Assembly (NCBI GenBank): GCA_964035575.1
Contig: OZ037889.1
Span: 496,001-560,000, forward strand
Length of the DNA: 64,000 nucleotides
Origin: Rhynchopus sp. YZ270_cl-10
Lineage: Eukaryota > Euglenozoa > Diplonemea > Diplonemida > Diplonemidae
Direction of reading: 5' to 3'
This document shows, one piece after another, positions 9,448 through 17,791 of the stretch (position 1 is its first letter; each line of letters starts with the position of its first letter). Both the position numbers and the translations under genes were made by a program. The notes under the pieces are model-generated. The model was not told the DNA's origin and made no database searches. It saw nothing but the letters and a program-made list of their open reading frames with translations.

Positions 9448-10116
9448 CTAGTGTTTAACTTCTAATGCACCAAACAGTTCGAGTCTGGAGAAGCTCAGGC
9501 CCAATCCGTTTGGTTTGTTTTGGGTTGAGGTTGTGCAGAAATCACGTTGGAAGGGTGCGACCGCAATTTCTTTGTCTGATATATGAAAGGGCGCTGCGAC
9601 GAATCGGAAACGGTGGAATCCTGTCTTCTGTTGGATCATGGTACGCCAGCCTCCACGGTGCGTTTGCTTTTCTTGCCCTTCGATTGAATAAAAAGAACGG
9701 TCGTCCTGGTGCACTGCGAGGGGATACCAGTTGGCGGGATCGTTGACATCATCTTCCTTAAAGGTACCGTAGACAGCCCAATTTTCCATGCTAGATTTGA
9801 ACCCTCTGGAAAATTGATAGGCCTTCAGATGTAACGCAATCCCTGCAGGAAGACGTATTTCGACCCAGCTCTGTGGTACATTGGTTGTTGCAAATGATTG
9901 TTTTGCATTAGGTTCGGTGAAGTTTTGGCTTGCATATGCCACTACATTGCTCAAAGACCCTGAACCCACGCCACTGCAACTAACCTGAACCACTCCAGCA
10001 TCGGCAGGATTGGTCCAAACCCCACCCCCTGCTGCACAGCCTAAAGCATGTAACACACCTTTGCCCTCCGTATTGTAGTCAAATTGGCGTGAACTCAGTT
10101 CAAGATTGGTTGTCAT
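9448..10116 (-). CDS. F5/8 type C (discoidin)-like beta-sandwich protein
   Basis: 222 residues. The middle reads SWVEIRLPAGIALHLKAYQF, then MENWAVYGTF, NDPANWYPL and FHRFRFVAAP, ending SRLELFG. This order (planar strand, 'NW.V.G', 'W..L', 'FR.F', 'LELFG') is the signature of galactose-binding-like F5/8C domains, including the type fused to BTB/Kelch and HECT proteins. It is essentially one domain with no signal peptide or membrane segment, so an intracellular ligand- or protein-binding role is likely. The start ATG follows a long CT tract ending in GAG at 10117-10156, as expected for a trans-splice acceptor. Confidence 0.65.
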   Translation of the reverse strand: MTTNLELSSRQFDYNTEGKGVLHALGCAAGGGVWTNPADAGVVQVSCSGVGSGSLSNVVAYASQNFTEPNAKQSFATTNVPQSWVEIRLPAGIALHLKAYQFSRGFKSSMENWAVYGTFKEDDVNDPANWYPLAVHQDDRSFYSIEGQEKQTHRGGWRTMIQQKTGFHRFRFVAAPFHISDKEIAVAPFQRDFCTTSTQNKPNGLGLSFSRLELFGALEVKH

Positions 10117-10156
10117 CTCATGTAAGGGAGGGAGAGAGGGAGAGAGAGAGAGAGGG
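10117..10156 (-). promoter_or_regulatory. Pyrimidine tract and AG, probable trans-splice acceptor
   Basis: On the minus strand an almost pure CT tract (about 30 bases) leads through TTACATGAG directly to the start codon at 10116. In SL trans-splicing genomes this arrangement marks the acceptor of the mature mRNA 5' end. Confidence 0.45.
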
Positions 10157-10574
10157 TGATGGTGACTGTTTGGTGGAGTTTTTTTTTTTTTTTGGAAAAG
10201 GGAGAAGCAGGGCGCGCGCTAAATCCACACCCTCACACCCGGTTTTTTCGAGGTTTTTTCGCGGTACAAAAATTTTTTGATTACACGATTTCCTTAAGAA
10301 AATCAGAGAATCCCATATTGTACAGTAAGGGCACTTCAGATAGTTTTTGGACACACATGTGACCCCACCGTGGAGAGCAATCGGCTCGCGCAATCAAAAG
10401 AAAGCAGAGAAAAGGGGAAAGAAAAAAGAAAAAGTTGGGTACCGTGCGCCTGCGGCGCTACCTGTTCCCTACCCCCCCATGATGTACTTATGTATATTCC
10501 ACCTGATTTTGACCATGTTTGCCGGTGTTTTCCGGTGTTGGCCGGTGAAGTCACGGTACTGGGTACTGGGTACT

Positions 10575-11480
10575 GTATGTACTGTATGTACTGTATGTAC
10601 TGTATGTACTGTATGTACTGTATGTACTGTATGTACTGTATGTACTGTATGTACTGTATGTACTGTATGTACTGTATGTACTGTATGTACTGTATGTACT
10701 GTATGTACTGTATGTACTGTATGTACTGTATGTACTGTATGTACTGTATGTACTGTATGTACTGTATGTACTGTATGTACTGTATGTACTGTATGTACTG
10801 TATGTACTGTATGTACTGTATGTACTGTATGTACTGTATGTACTGTATGTACTGTATGTACTGTATGTACTGTATGTACTGTATGTACTGTATGTACTGT
10901 ATGTACTGTATGTACTGTATGTACTGTATGTACTGTATGTACTGTATGTACTGTATGTACTGTATGTACTGTATGTACTGTATGTACTGTATGTACTGTA
11001 TGTACTGTATGTACTGTATGTACTGTATGTACTGTATGTACTGTATGTACTGTATGTACTGTATGTACTGTATGTACTGTATGTACTGTATGTACTGTAT
11101 GTACTGTATGTACTGTATGTACTGTATGTACTGTATGTACTGTATGTACTGTATGTACTGTATGTACTGTATGTACTGTATGTACTGTATGTACTGTATG
11201 TACTGTATGTACTGTATGTACTGTATGTACTGTATGTACTGTATGTACTGTATGTACTGTATGTACTGTATGTACTGTATGTACTGTATGTACTGTATGT
11301 ACTGTATGTACTGTATGTACTGTATGTACTGTATGTACTGTATGTACTGTATGTACTGTATGTACTGTATGTACTGTATGTACTGTATGTACTGTATGTA
11401 CTGTATGTACTGTATGTACTGTATGTACTGTATGTACTGTATGTACTGTATGTACTGTATGTACTGTATGTACTGTATGT
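10575..11480. repeat. 9-bp tandem array (GTATGTACT)~100
   Basis: 906 bases of GTATGTACT, apparently without a single mismatch. The 9-mer has no stop codon in any of the six frames, so all six translate end to end (VCT, YVL, MYC, STY, YIQ, VHT); none should be taken as a protein. Perfect homogeneity over ~100 units implies recent expansion or continuous homogenisation. A smaller array of the same unit lies at 17050-17284. Confidence 0.97.
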
Positions 11481-11493
11481 CATAGATGGAACG

Positions 11494-11700
11494 CCCATAT
11501 GGGCAGCTGCTAATATGGGCACCCCAAAAAACAGGATATGGGCAATATGGGCGCCCATATTGCCCATATGGGCGGATATGGGCAAAGAAGGCGCCCATAT
11601 CCGCCCATATCCCGCCCATATTTTACATATTTTAATGCGCCCATATCGGGAAAAAGCGCCCATATTTTGGATATGGGCGCCCATATCCAGATATGCACGG
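11494..11700. repeat. GCCCATATGGGC palindrome field
   Basis: Many overlapping copies of CCCATAT/ATATGGGC and GCCCATATGGGC. A sister field lies at 16851-17049, next to the second 9-bp array, and both share the junction CCCATATGGGCGTTCCATCTATG. Confidence 0.85.
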
Positions 11701-11734
11701 TGGCCCATTCCTACCCTTAGGGTAGGGTCCGCGG

Positions 11735-11865
11735 GGGGTACCCCATGGGGTACCCCCCAGACTACCCCATGGGGTACCCCATGGGGTACCCCCCAAATCT
11801 GAGGGGTACCCCATGGGGTACCCCCCAGACTACCCCCGGGGGTACCCCATGGGGTACCCCCGGTA
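11735..11865. repeat. GGGGTACCCC palindrome cluster
   Basis: Repeated GGGGTACCCC blocks separated by ATG or CCAGACTA. The same motif is found at 14306-14590. Confidence 0.85.
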
Positions 11866-12042
11866 CAGGTACACAGGTACACAGGTACACAGGTACACAG
11901 GTACACAGGTACACAGGTACACAGGTACACAGGTACACAGGTACACAGGTACACAGGTACACAGGTACACAGGTACACAGGTACACAGGTACACAGGTAC
12001 ACAGGTACACAGGTACACAGGTACACAGGTACACAGGTACAG
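11866..12042. repeat. 8-bp tandem array (GGTACACA)n
   Basis: About 22 perfect copies of GGTACACA, abutting the GGGGTACCCC cluster. Open in most frames but not coding. Confidence 0.95.
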
Positions 12043-12228
12043 CCAGAGTGCCAGAGTCAAGGGTCCGCGCGGGGTCCGCCCCCCAATGACATAACGAAGT
12101 ATCGCTTGAAAATACCGTTCAATATATGTTGCTTGGTGTGCATGAAGAAGGACACACAAGGTATATCAAACGATAAATCAATCAGATAAACGTTACATCA
12201 TCGGAAAATTGTTGGCACCGCCCCCCTG

Positions 12229-13035
12229 TCTTCGTATTTATTACCCCGTCGACAGGCCAAACAGCGTTGGGCTCAGAAGAAGCAGTGCAAGACAGTCACT
12301 GGGGATCAACATGAGAACCAACTCCCAACAACACAGGCTACCGAAGTAGCAGGTGGGGTGTTGCGGGTGTTTGGGGTGAGAAAATCGATTTTGGTAAGTT
12401 GCAGCAGAACATTCTTAAGTTCGCACTAGTCGAGAGAGGCTTACCCGCTGCAGTGAAGCAGTGCACCCATTTAAGGGTGGAGAAGCGTGACACGCACATA
12501 CAAGTATGTACGTTACTTCAACAAAGGCTGAATTCTGGTAATTCTAAGGGATGTGAATTCAGCCACCACGCAGGTAGTGTTTTAAGGTTCCTCGCTTTGT
12601 GCTACACAGCGGACTCATGACACAAAGGAGTTGCCCCCGCTCTCTTTCGCGCAAACTTAAGAAAATTCTGGAGTCACTACAACCTGGCGTGCGGGTACAG
12701 ATGCATTGCTTTGTTCTTTCCTCAAAGTCATATCTGATCTCTCGGGTCTGTACTAAAGTCAGTGTTTAGATAAGCATCCACTTGACTCGTTCTAACAACC
12801 GTTGAAATCTAGAACAAAACAATACACTGCCCCTTCTCACACCAAGCCGCCATGCTTCAAGAGCATGCCCTGGGCAAAAATTACTGTGACAAAAATTGGT
12901 TTTCTGGGGGAACGCGATATTTTCTTGTGCCTACTGTAGTCCTCCGCAAGAGCAGAGGACAGACTTTCCGGATCCCGAAGTCGAATTTTTTGCACTAGCT
13001 ATGCTCCCTGGGTTAAATGGCTATAGCAGTGACTG
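12229..13035 (-). repeat. Dispersed repeat S, copy 2 (inverted)
   Basis: Reverse-complement relative of 6190-6900 and 16120-16860. It shares GGAGTTGGTTCTCATG, the GGCATGCTCTTGAAGCATG hairpin, GGAAAGTCTGTCCTCTGC and TTTAACCCAGGGAGCATAGC. The order of blocks, read on the minus strand, is the reverse of copy 1, so copies have been rearranged as well as mutated. Confidence 0.6.
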
Positions 13036-13286
13036 ACTAAGAGTTTCATAATAATTGGGGCGGTCTATGGGGTGGGTTAATGGAAAAATTGGTTTAAAAA
13101 CCCAACTTTTGCGGTCCCCACCCGGTTTGCAATAATTGCACCAGCTCTTCCATCGGCACTGTTTCGCTGTCACGATGAAGGGTCGTCGGTTCGGGTACCT
13201 GTTGAGAGAAATTGAGTGCAAAAGTAGAGACTGCAACAAAAAAAATCAAACAAACAAACAAGAAGCCGCTCCGTACCTCTTCCATG

Positions 13287-13360
13287 CAAAAAAGAAAGTA
13301 AAAGACTGCCCTTCCTCAGTCCGGAAGTAGCACCTCATCCGGTTCCCTGACGTAAAAGAG
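13287..13360 (-). repeat. CTTCCGGACTGAGGAAG repeat, partial inverted copy
   Basis: Reverse complement of the core of 3069-3228, with CTTTTACGTCAGG, a GATGAGGTGCTACTTCC block and the GGACTGAGGAAGGGCAGTC block. A short hydrophobic frame reads on downstream (13094-13285), but the other copies do not preserve it. Confidence 0.55.
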
Positions 13361-13619
13361 TTGTAGAGGTTACGAGATGCCATGATAAAAAAGTAAAAGT
13401 GACAATTTTGACAATAAAAATATGCTTCGATTTACATCCGAGCGGGACAAAGGCGAAAAGGGGGAGCGGGGGGGTGTAAAAACCGGGGCTTAAAAACATA
13501 CCTTGCAGCACTCGCTCGGCCTACTCTCCAGGTACGAGAACATCACTGCACGAACAATCCCACTGATACTGATACCTGCATTCTATTTGTTGCCACATGG
13601 TAAAAATGACCAAAACTTC

Positions 13620-14270
13620 GACCAATTTTTTTTTTCTTCACAATTTGCTCATTGAGGCTTTGTATTTTTTGGGCCATTTATGACCCACCACGCCCGATTT
13701 TGGGCGAGAAGAAAAAAAAATTTGGGTCAAAAATCGACGCGTCTTTGGTAAAATCACGACTTTTCGGGCGCGAAACCACGTTTTAGACCCCCACAGATGC
13801 TCAAAAGTGCCAAATTTTGCTTTTAATGGCCTCAAAGGATCACGGGAGCACCCCTCGTAATTACGAGGGCTCCCCACGCCGTGACGTCGTCATTGCGCGC
13901 GTAATTTCCCACGTATGCGGGCGTGGTTGGTCATAAAATGGCCCAAAAACCCCAAACAAAACCTCAGATTGACCAAATCGAGGAAAAATTGTCAAGTCGA
14001 AATTTCAGCCAAAATACGGTCATTTTGGTTATACCCCGCGGTGTATGCAGTAGCTAGAACACGTACACAGCTAAGTTCCTAAGCGATTTCCTTCACATTT
14101 TTCATGAAAAATTGGTCAAAAATCGACTTGTCTTTGGTAAAAAAACCACGAAAAATCGGCTGCGCAAAACCACGTTTTAGACCCCCACAGATGCTCAAAA
14201 GTGCCAATTTTTGCTTTTAATGGCCTCAAATCGTCGAAATTAGGCCTATATAGGGCAAAAAAAATTTTTT
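13620..14270. repeat. Decayed repeat cluster with internal duplication
   Basis: Two sub-copies at about 13722-13830 and 14107-14230 share TTGGTAAAA, AACCACGTTTTAGACCCCCA and CAGATGCTCAAAAGTGCC. The region also matches 2885-3300 in inverted order (TGGTCATAAAATGGCC, CCTCAGATTGACC). No gene. Confidence 0.55.
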
Positions 14271-14305
14271 GAGAGTCCCTTTCCCTGGGAGGCAATAGCC
14301 ACCGG

Positions 14306-14590
14306 GTGTGCAGGGGGTACCCCGGGGGGTACCCCCCAGGGTCCGCGGGGGTACCCCATGGGGTACCCCCGCGGACCCTGAGGGGTACCCCCGCGGACCC
14401 TGGGGGGTACCCCTCGGGGTACCCCAAACCCCCCAAAGGGTACCCCGCGCGGACCCTACCCAACCCTGTGGGGTACCCCCTGGGGTAGCCCACGCGAGGG
14501 GGTACCCCCCGCGGACCCTACCCTGTGTGGTACCCTACCCTGCGGGGTACCCCTTTTGGGGGTACCCCCGGGGGTACCCCCAAAAGGGTC
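14306..14590. repeat. GGGGTACCCC / GTCCGCGG palindrome field
   Basis: Dense GGGGTACCCC units interleaved with GGGTCCGCGGGGG. Same type as 11735-11865. Translates to Gly/Pro-rich artefact frames on both strands. Confidence 0.85.
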
Positions 14591-14611
14591 TGCTGGGCCA
14601 CCGTGTGGGCG

Positions 14612-14612
14612 C

Positions 14613-14649
<37 letters not shown>

Positions 14650-15410
14650 CACAAGTGTTTTTGAGGCCTGCTCACTGCACCCTGGGCACCCTTCTGGGAC
14701 CAAAAAGTCAAAAAAAGCAAGAATTGGGCTGTTTTGAGCATCTAGAGTTTATTCCCCGGCCATTTTCTGTACCACCAGTGCACTTTGTATGGGCCAGCGA
14801 CTTGTCGAAAAATCGAAAAATCTCAAAAAAAAAAAATTTTTTTTTCGGGAAAATTTCGACCCCTGAGTTGGGTTTTTGGGCACCAAAAAGTGCAAAAAAA
14901 CGCAAAAATCGGATGTTTTGACGATCTGGGGTACCACCCTGTGCACTACTACAGGGGCCCACAATTTCGACATTTCCTTAGCAAATTCCTTCACAATTTT
15001 TTTTTTTTGATTTTGGCAAAAGCAAATCTCAGGCAAAAAAAAATCACTCCTGATAGTGGGTCCTTGGGTGTCCAAAGATGCAAAAACCCCAAAAAATTTG
15101 ATTTTTGACCATCTGTGGGCACCTAAAACTCATTTCTCTGCCCAAAAAATGAATATCGATTTTTCCTTAGCGTTCTAAAAGCCGTGATTTTTGAGTTTTT
15201 TTTCGCAAAGGGTGAAAAAAAATTCACCCAAAATAGTGGGTCCTTGGGTGACCAAAAATGCAAAAAACGCAAAATTTTGGTGTTTTGACCTTTAGAAGCA
15301 CCCAAATCGCACTTTTGTGTCGCGCATTTCAGATTTCTTAGCAATTCCTTCGCAAGTCCACGTCGATTTTTGACCATTTTTTTTTGTTTTTGCCCAGAAT
15401 CGGGTGTGGT
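14612..15410. repeat. Divergent ~180-bp tandem repeat after a T run
   Basis: After a ~37-base T run, four related units start near 14690, 14865, 15050 and 15230. Each contains GGGTCCTTGGGTG(A/T)CCAAA-like sequence, (A/G)TGCAAAAA(A/C)CGCAAAA, TTTTGACC and CTTAGCAATTCCTTC. The units are diverged by many changes. Related motifs in the opposite orientation occur at 13800 and 14200. Confidence 0.5.
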
Positions 15411-15439
15411 AGACCATAACATGGGCCTTGGGCCCCTGT

Positions 15440-15680
15440 TCTTTGCCAACATGAAATCAACGCTGGATGCATTGAGGTGGGTTTGGACAAGCTTTCTTTC
15501 TGGGTGTTCTCAACGGAAGCCTGGGAGAAGATCTTCTTAGCGCCTTCGGGGTACAGCTGTTGCCCGTCTTCCGTGCGTTCTGGGCCTGCGGTACCACCCC
15601 CTCGACGATCGGTTCGCACACGTACCCCTCGTCTCGAAGCATGCGCGGAGAATTTGCAGGGGTCAGTGTAACTACACCCG
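15440..15680 (-). pseudogene. Possible decayed coding fragment
   Basis: Base composition here is coding-like, unlike its neighbours. Two overlapping minus-strand frames (one including LRDEGYVCEPIVEGVV, the other EDGQQLYPEGAKKIFSQ) each look protein-like over part of the stretch. That would fit a small gene remnant that has lost its frame. I recognise no family. Confidence 0.2.
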
Positions 15681-15747
15681 ACGAAGTGGTGTGTCTGGGT
15701 ATTTAATTAATTGCGAATCGCTGGACACCCCCTTAAAAAAGAGAGCG

Positions 15748-15803
15748 TAGTGTGCATCCTCGGGTGTCTACACTACACTACGATTTCTAAAGCTACAGTT
15801 TCC
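15748..15803 (+). mobile_element. LINE-tail-like sequence joined to an SL-like sequence
   Basis: The + strand carries a LINE-tail-like hairpin (TAGTGTGCATCCTCGGGTG, TCTACACTAC) followed at once by ACGATTTCTAAAGCTACAG and TTTC. Those last 23 bases are identical to positions 5-27 of the putative SL exon at 25056-25094. It may be the 5' end of another cDNA insertion, or a degenerate junction of two elements. Confidence 0.5.
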
Positions 15804-16119
15804 CCACTCTACCTTTTTTGAAATGAAGGCAGTCTCTTACCTGTAACCTCCAAAACCCTTCTTAGCATGTAGCCGTGCATGGTGTATAACAAGTACAACA
15901 CTTTAATGCGGACTACCCCTTTTAAGGTTCTTTTCTTCCTAAAAGTTGCTCTCAAGGGTTGAGGACGAATGACGTAGTACAGGCTTCGGCCAGACCCGAA
16001 TTCTCCCACCTGATGGGTTTACTCGGCGATTGTCGACACAACAAAAAATCCCAAAGGACTTTGTTGGTCGCCTTACTCATTTGGATCACAACGGTATGTA
16101 TATGCTACTCATTACAATG

Positions 16120-16860
16120 TTAGCCACTTCTATTGCCAGACACCGGGGCAAATAGTAAGTGCAAAAAAACTGCTTTTTGGAAACCAGGAAAACATGGTGG
16201 ACACTCCACTCCACGTGCGGACATGTTTGGCACTTCTGCATGCGTGCGGTATCCAAATGTGTCCCCGTGGGACCAAAGTGATAAAGATGTGTCCACTGTG
16301 TACAGGGAAAAAACTTTGCGCTCCCCCGGACAGTGCACAATTCAACACCCCTTGTGGGTGGTCTTGTTGCCTTTTGGAACAACAACAATTTTTTTTCACG
16401 TTGTTGTATTTTGGCCAGGCATGCTCTTGAAAGCATGACAATTTGATTGCGTATGGACAAAGCAAAGAACCAAGTATGAATTCTGAGTTGAAGTCTGAGA
16501 GATGTTGTGGGAAGGGGAGTTCGATCCTTTCAACGATGACCTCGTTGTTCTTCATAGGCTTGTCTTAACCGACCACATAAATAAAATTGTGCCGGCCTCG
16601 AAGGAATTCTAAGCACGCCCGCGTGGTAGCTAAACACGACTCTCTCTCAATTCAACAAAGAAGGAATACTTGGTAATTTGTGGAGCACCCGTGCATGAAA
16701 ATTGTAAAACTTTGCGCCCCACGTTGCCCCAGAACACGGCTTCCTTGTAACCGGTTCTGTCCCAACGTGGACTGCCTGCTCACCCTTTCCCGGGTGGCTG
16801 GTGGTTTTTGGCATAATTTTCGGGCTCCGGCCCCAGCCCCCATTAATAAGATTGGGCGCC
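16120..16860 (+). repeat. Dispersed repeat S, copy 3
   Basis: Shares CTTGTGGGTGGTCTTGTTGCC, the GGCATGCTCTTGAAAGCATGAC hairpin, CGTGGTAGCTAAACACGA and AAACTTTGCGCCCCA with copy 1. It runs into the CATATG field at 16851. Extra sequence at 16180-16300 is not in the other copies. Confidence 0.6.
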
Positions 16861-17049
16861 CATATTGAAATATGGGCCACCTTAAAAAATATGGGCCCGT
16901 AGCCCATATTTGAAAATGTGCCCAGATCCGCCCATATGCGCCCATATCCGCCCAAATTTACGCCCATATGCCCATATGGGCATATGGGCACATTTTTTCC
17001 GCCCATATTGCCCATATTTTTTGGTGCCCATATGGGCGTTCCATCTATG
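16851..17049. repeat. GCCCATATGGGC palindrome field, second copy
   Basis: Same motif as 11494-11700 and the same junction to the 9-bp array (GGGCGTTCCATCTATG), here on the other side of the array. Confidence 0.85.
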
Positions 17050-17284
17050 GTATGTACTGTATGTACTGTATGTACTGTATGTACTGTATGTACTGTATGT
17101 ACTGTATGTACTGTATGTACTGTATGTACTGTATGTACTGTATGTACTGTATGTACTGTATGTACTGTATGTACTGTATGTACTGTATGTACTGTATGTA
17201 CTGTATGTACTGTATGTACTGTATGTACTGTATGTACTGTATGTACTGTATGTACTGTATGTACTGTATGTACTGTATGTACTG
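17050..17284. repeat. 9-bp tandem array (GTATGTACT)~26
   Basis: About 26 copies of the same unit as 10575-11480, ending in a partial unit. Relative to the shared flank GGGCGTTCCATCTATG, the array strand is opposite to that of the large array. Confidence 0.95.
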
Positions 17285-17718
17285 TGTACTGGCTGTCCGA
17301 AAGACCTGAAAATGACCCTTGTTTACGAGTATGGGTTCATATTTTGTGAAAATTTAAGTCACCAAAATTTTGTCCATTTTTCCGTATATCCCCCACCACA
17401 GCCCGGGATTTTCTCGGAAATGTAACATGACCCTGATTTTTCTGCCCCCCTTCACATACTTCCTGTAGGTACATTTTTTTGGACCCGATATCCATTTTTT
17501 CGGGAAATTTCCGAAAAGTTAGCGCGCGCCCTGGGGAGAAGGGGAGAAATGTGGTGCGGGTAATTCTTGCGCAGAATAATGGGGTAGAGAAAATGTAGTG
17601 AGAAAAAGGGGGCTATTTGTACTTTCGTATTTTTTTGCTTTTGTTTTGCACCCTTTTTTTTTTGTAACTCTCCAACCGTGAAAGAGTTAGTGTGGATGTG
17701 TGTGTGTGTGTGTGTGAG
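17285..17718. other. Spacer downstream of the LINE
   Basis: Mixed sequence with T runs and a (GT)n tract at 17690-17717 that abuts the LINE poly(A). No gene identified. Confidence 0.4.
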
Positions 17719-17791
17719 TTTTTTTTTTTTTTGAAAACTTGGTTGTATTAGTGTAGCCACCCTAGAGTGTGCTCCACTATACTAAACATTT
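17719..17791 (-). other. LINE 3' UTR hairpin and poly(A)
   Basis: Minus strand: TATAGTGGAGCACACTCTAG, then GGTGGCTACACTAATACAAC, CAAGTTTTC and A14. TAGTG pairs with CACTA. Homologous tails are scattered over the window (1081, 25752, 26159, 40061), which suggests this is the sequence the LINE machinery recognises on its RNA. Confidence 0.7.

Noticed and set aside
10336-12026. Very long open frames on both strands (YIQ, STY, CTV, MYC repeats) through the 9-bp array
   Set aside because: The 9-mer lacks stops in all six frames, so long frames are automatic; no flanking domain or start context supports a protein.
10575-12042. CRISPR array
   Set aside because: Units are 8-9 bp head-to-tail without spacers; the DNA is eukaryotic.
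13094-13285. 63-codon frame with a signal-peptide-like hydrophobic start (MEEVRSGFLFVCLIFFVAVS)
   Set aside because: The hydrophobic stretch is a T-rich tract next to the CTTCCGGACTGAGGAAG repeat; the other copies of that repeat do not keep a frame.
2755-14590. Telomere repeats
   Set aside because: No TTAGGG-type array is present; the G-rich arrays are GTAC-cored. A subtelomeric position remains only a possibility.
14116-14664. Gly/Pro/Tyr-rich frames on both strands
   Set aside because: Direct products of GGGGTACCCC repeats.
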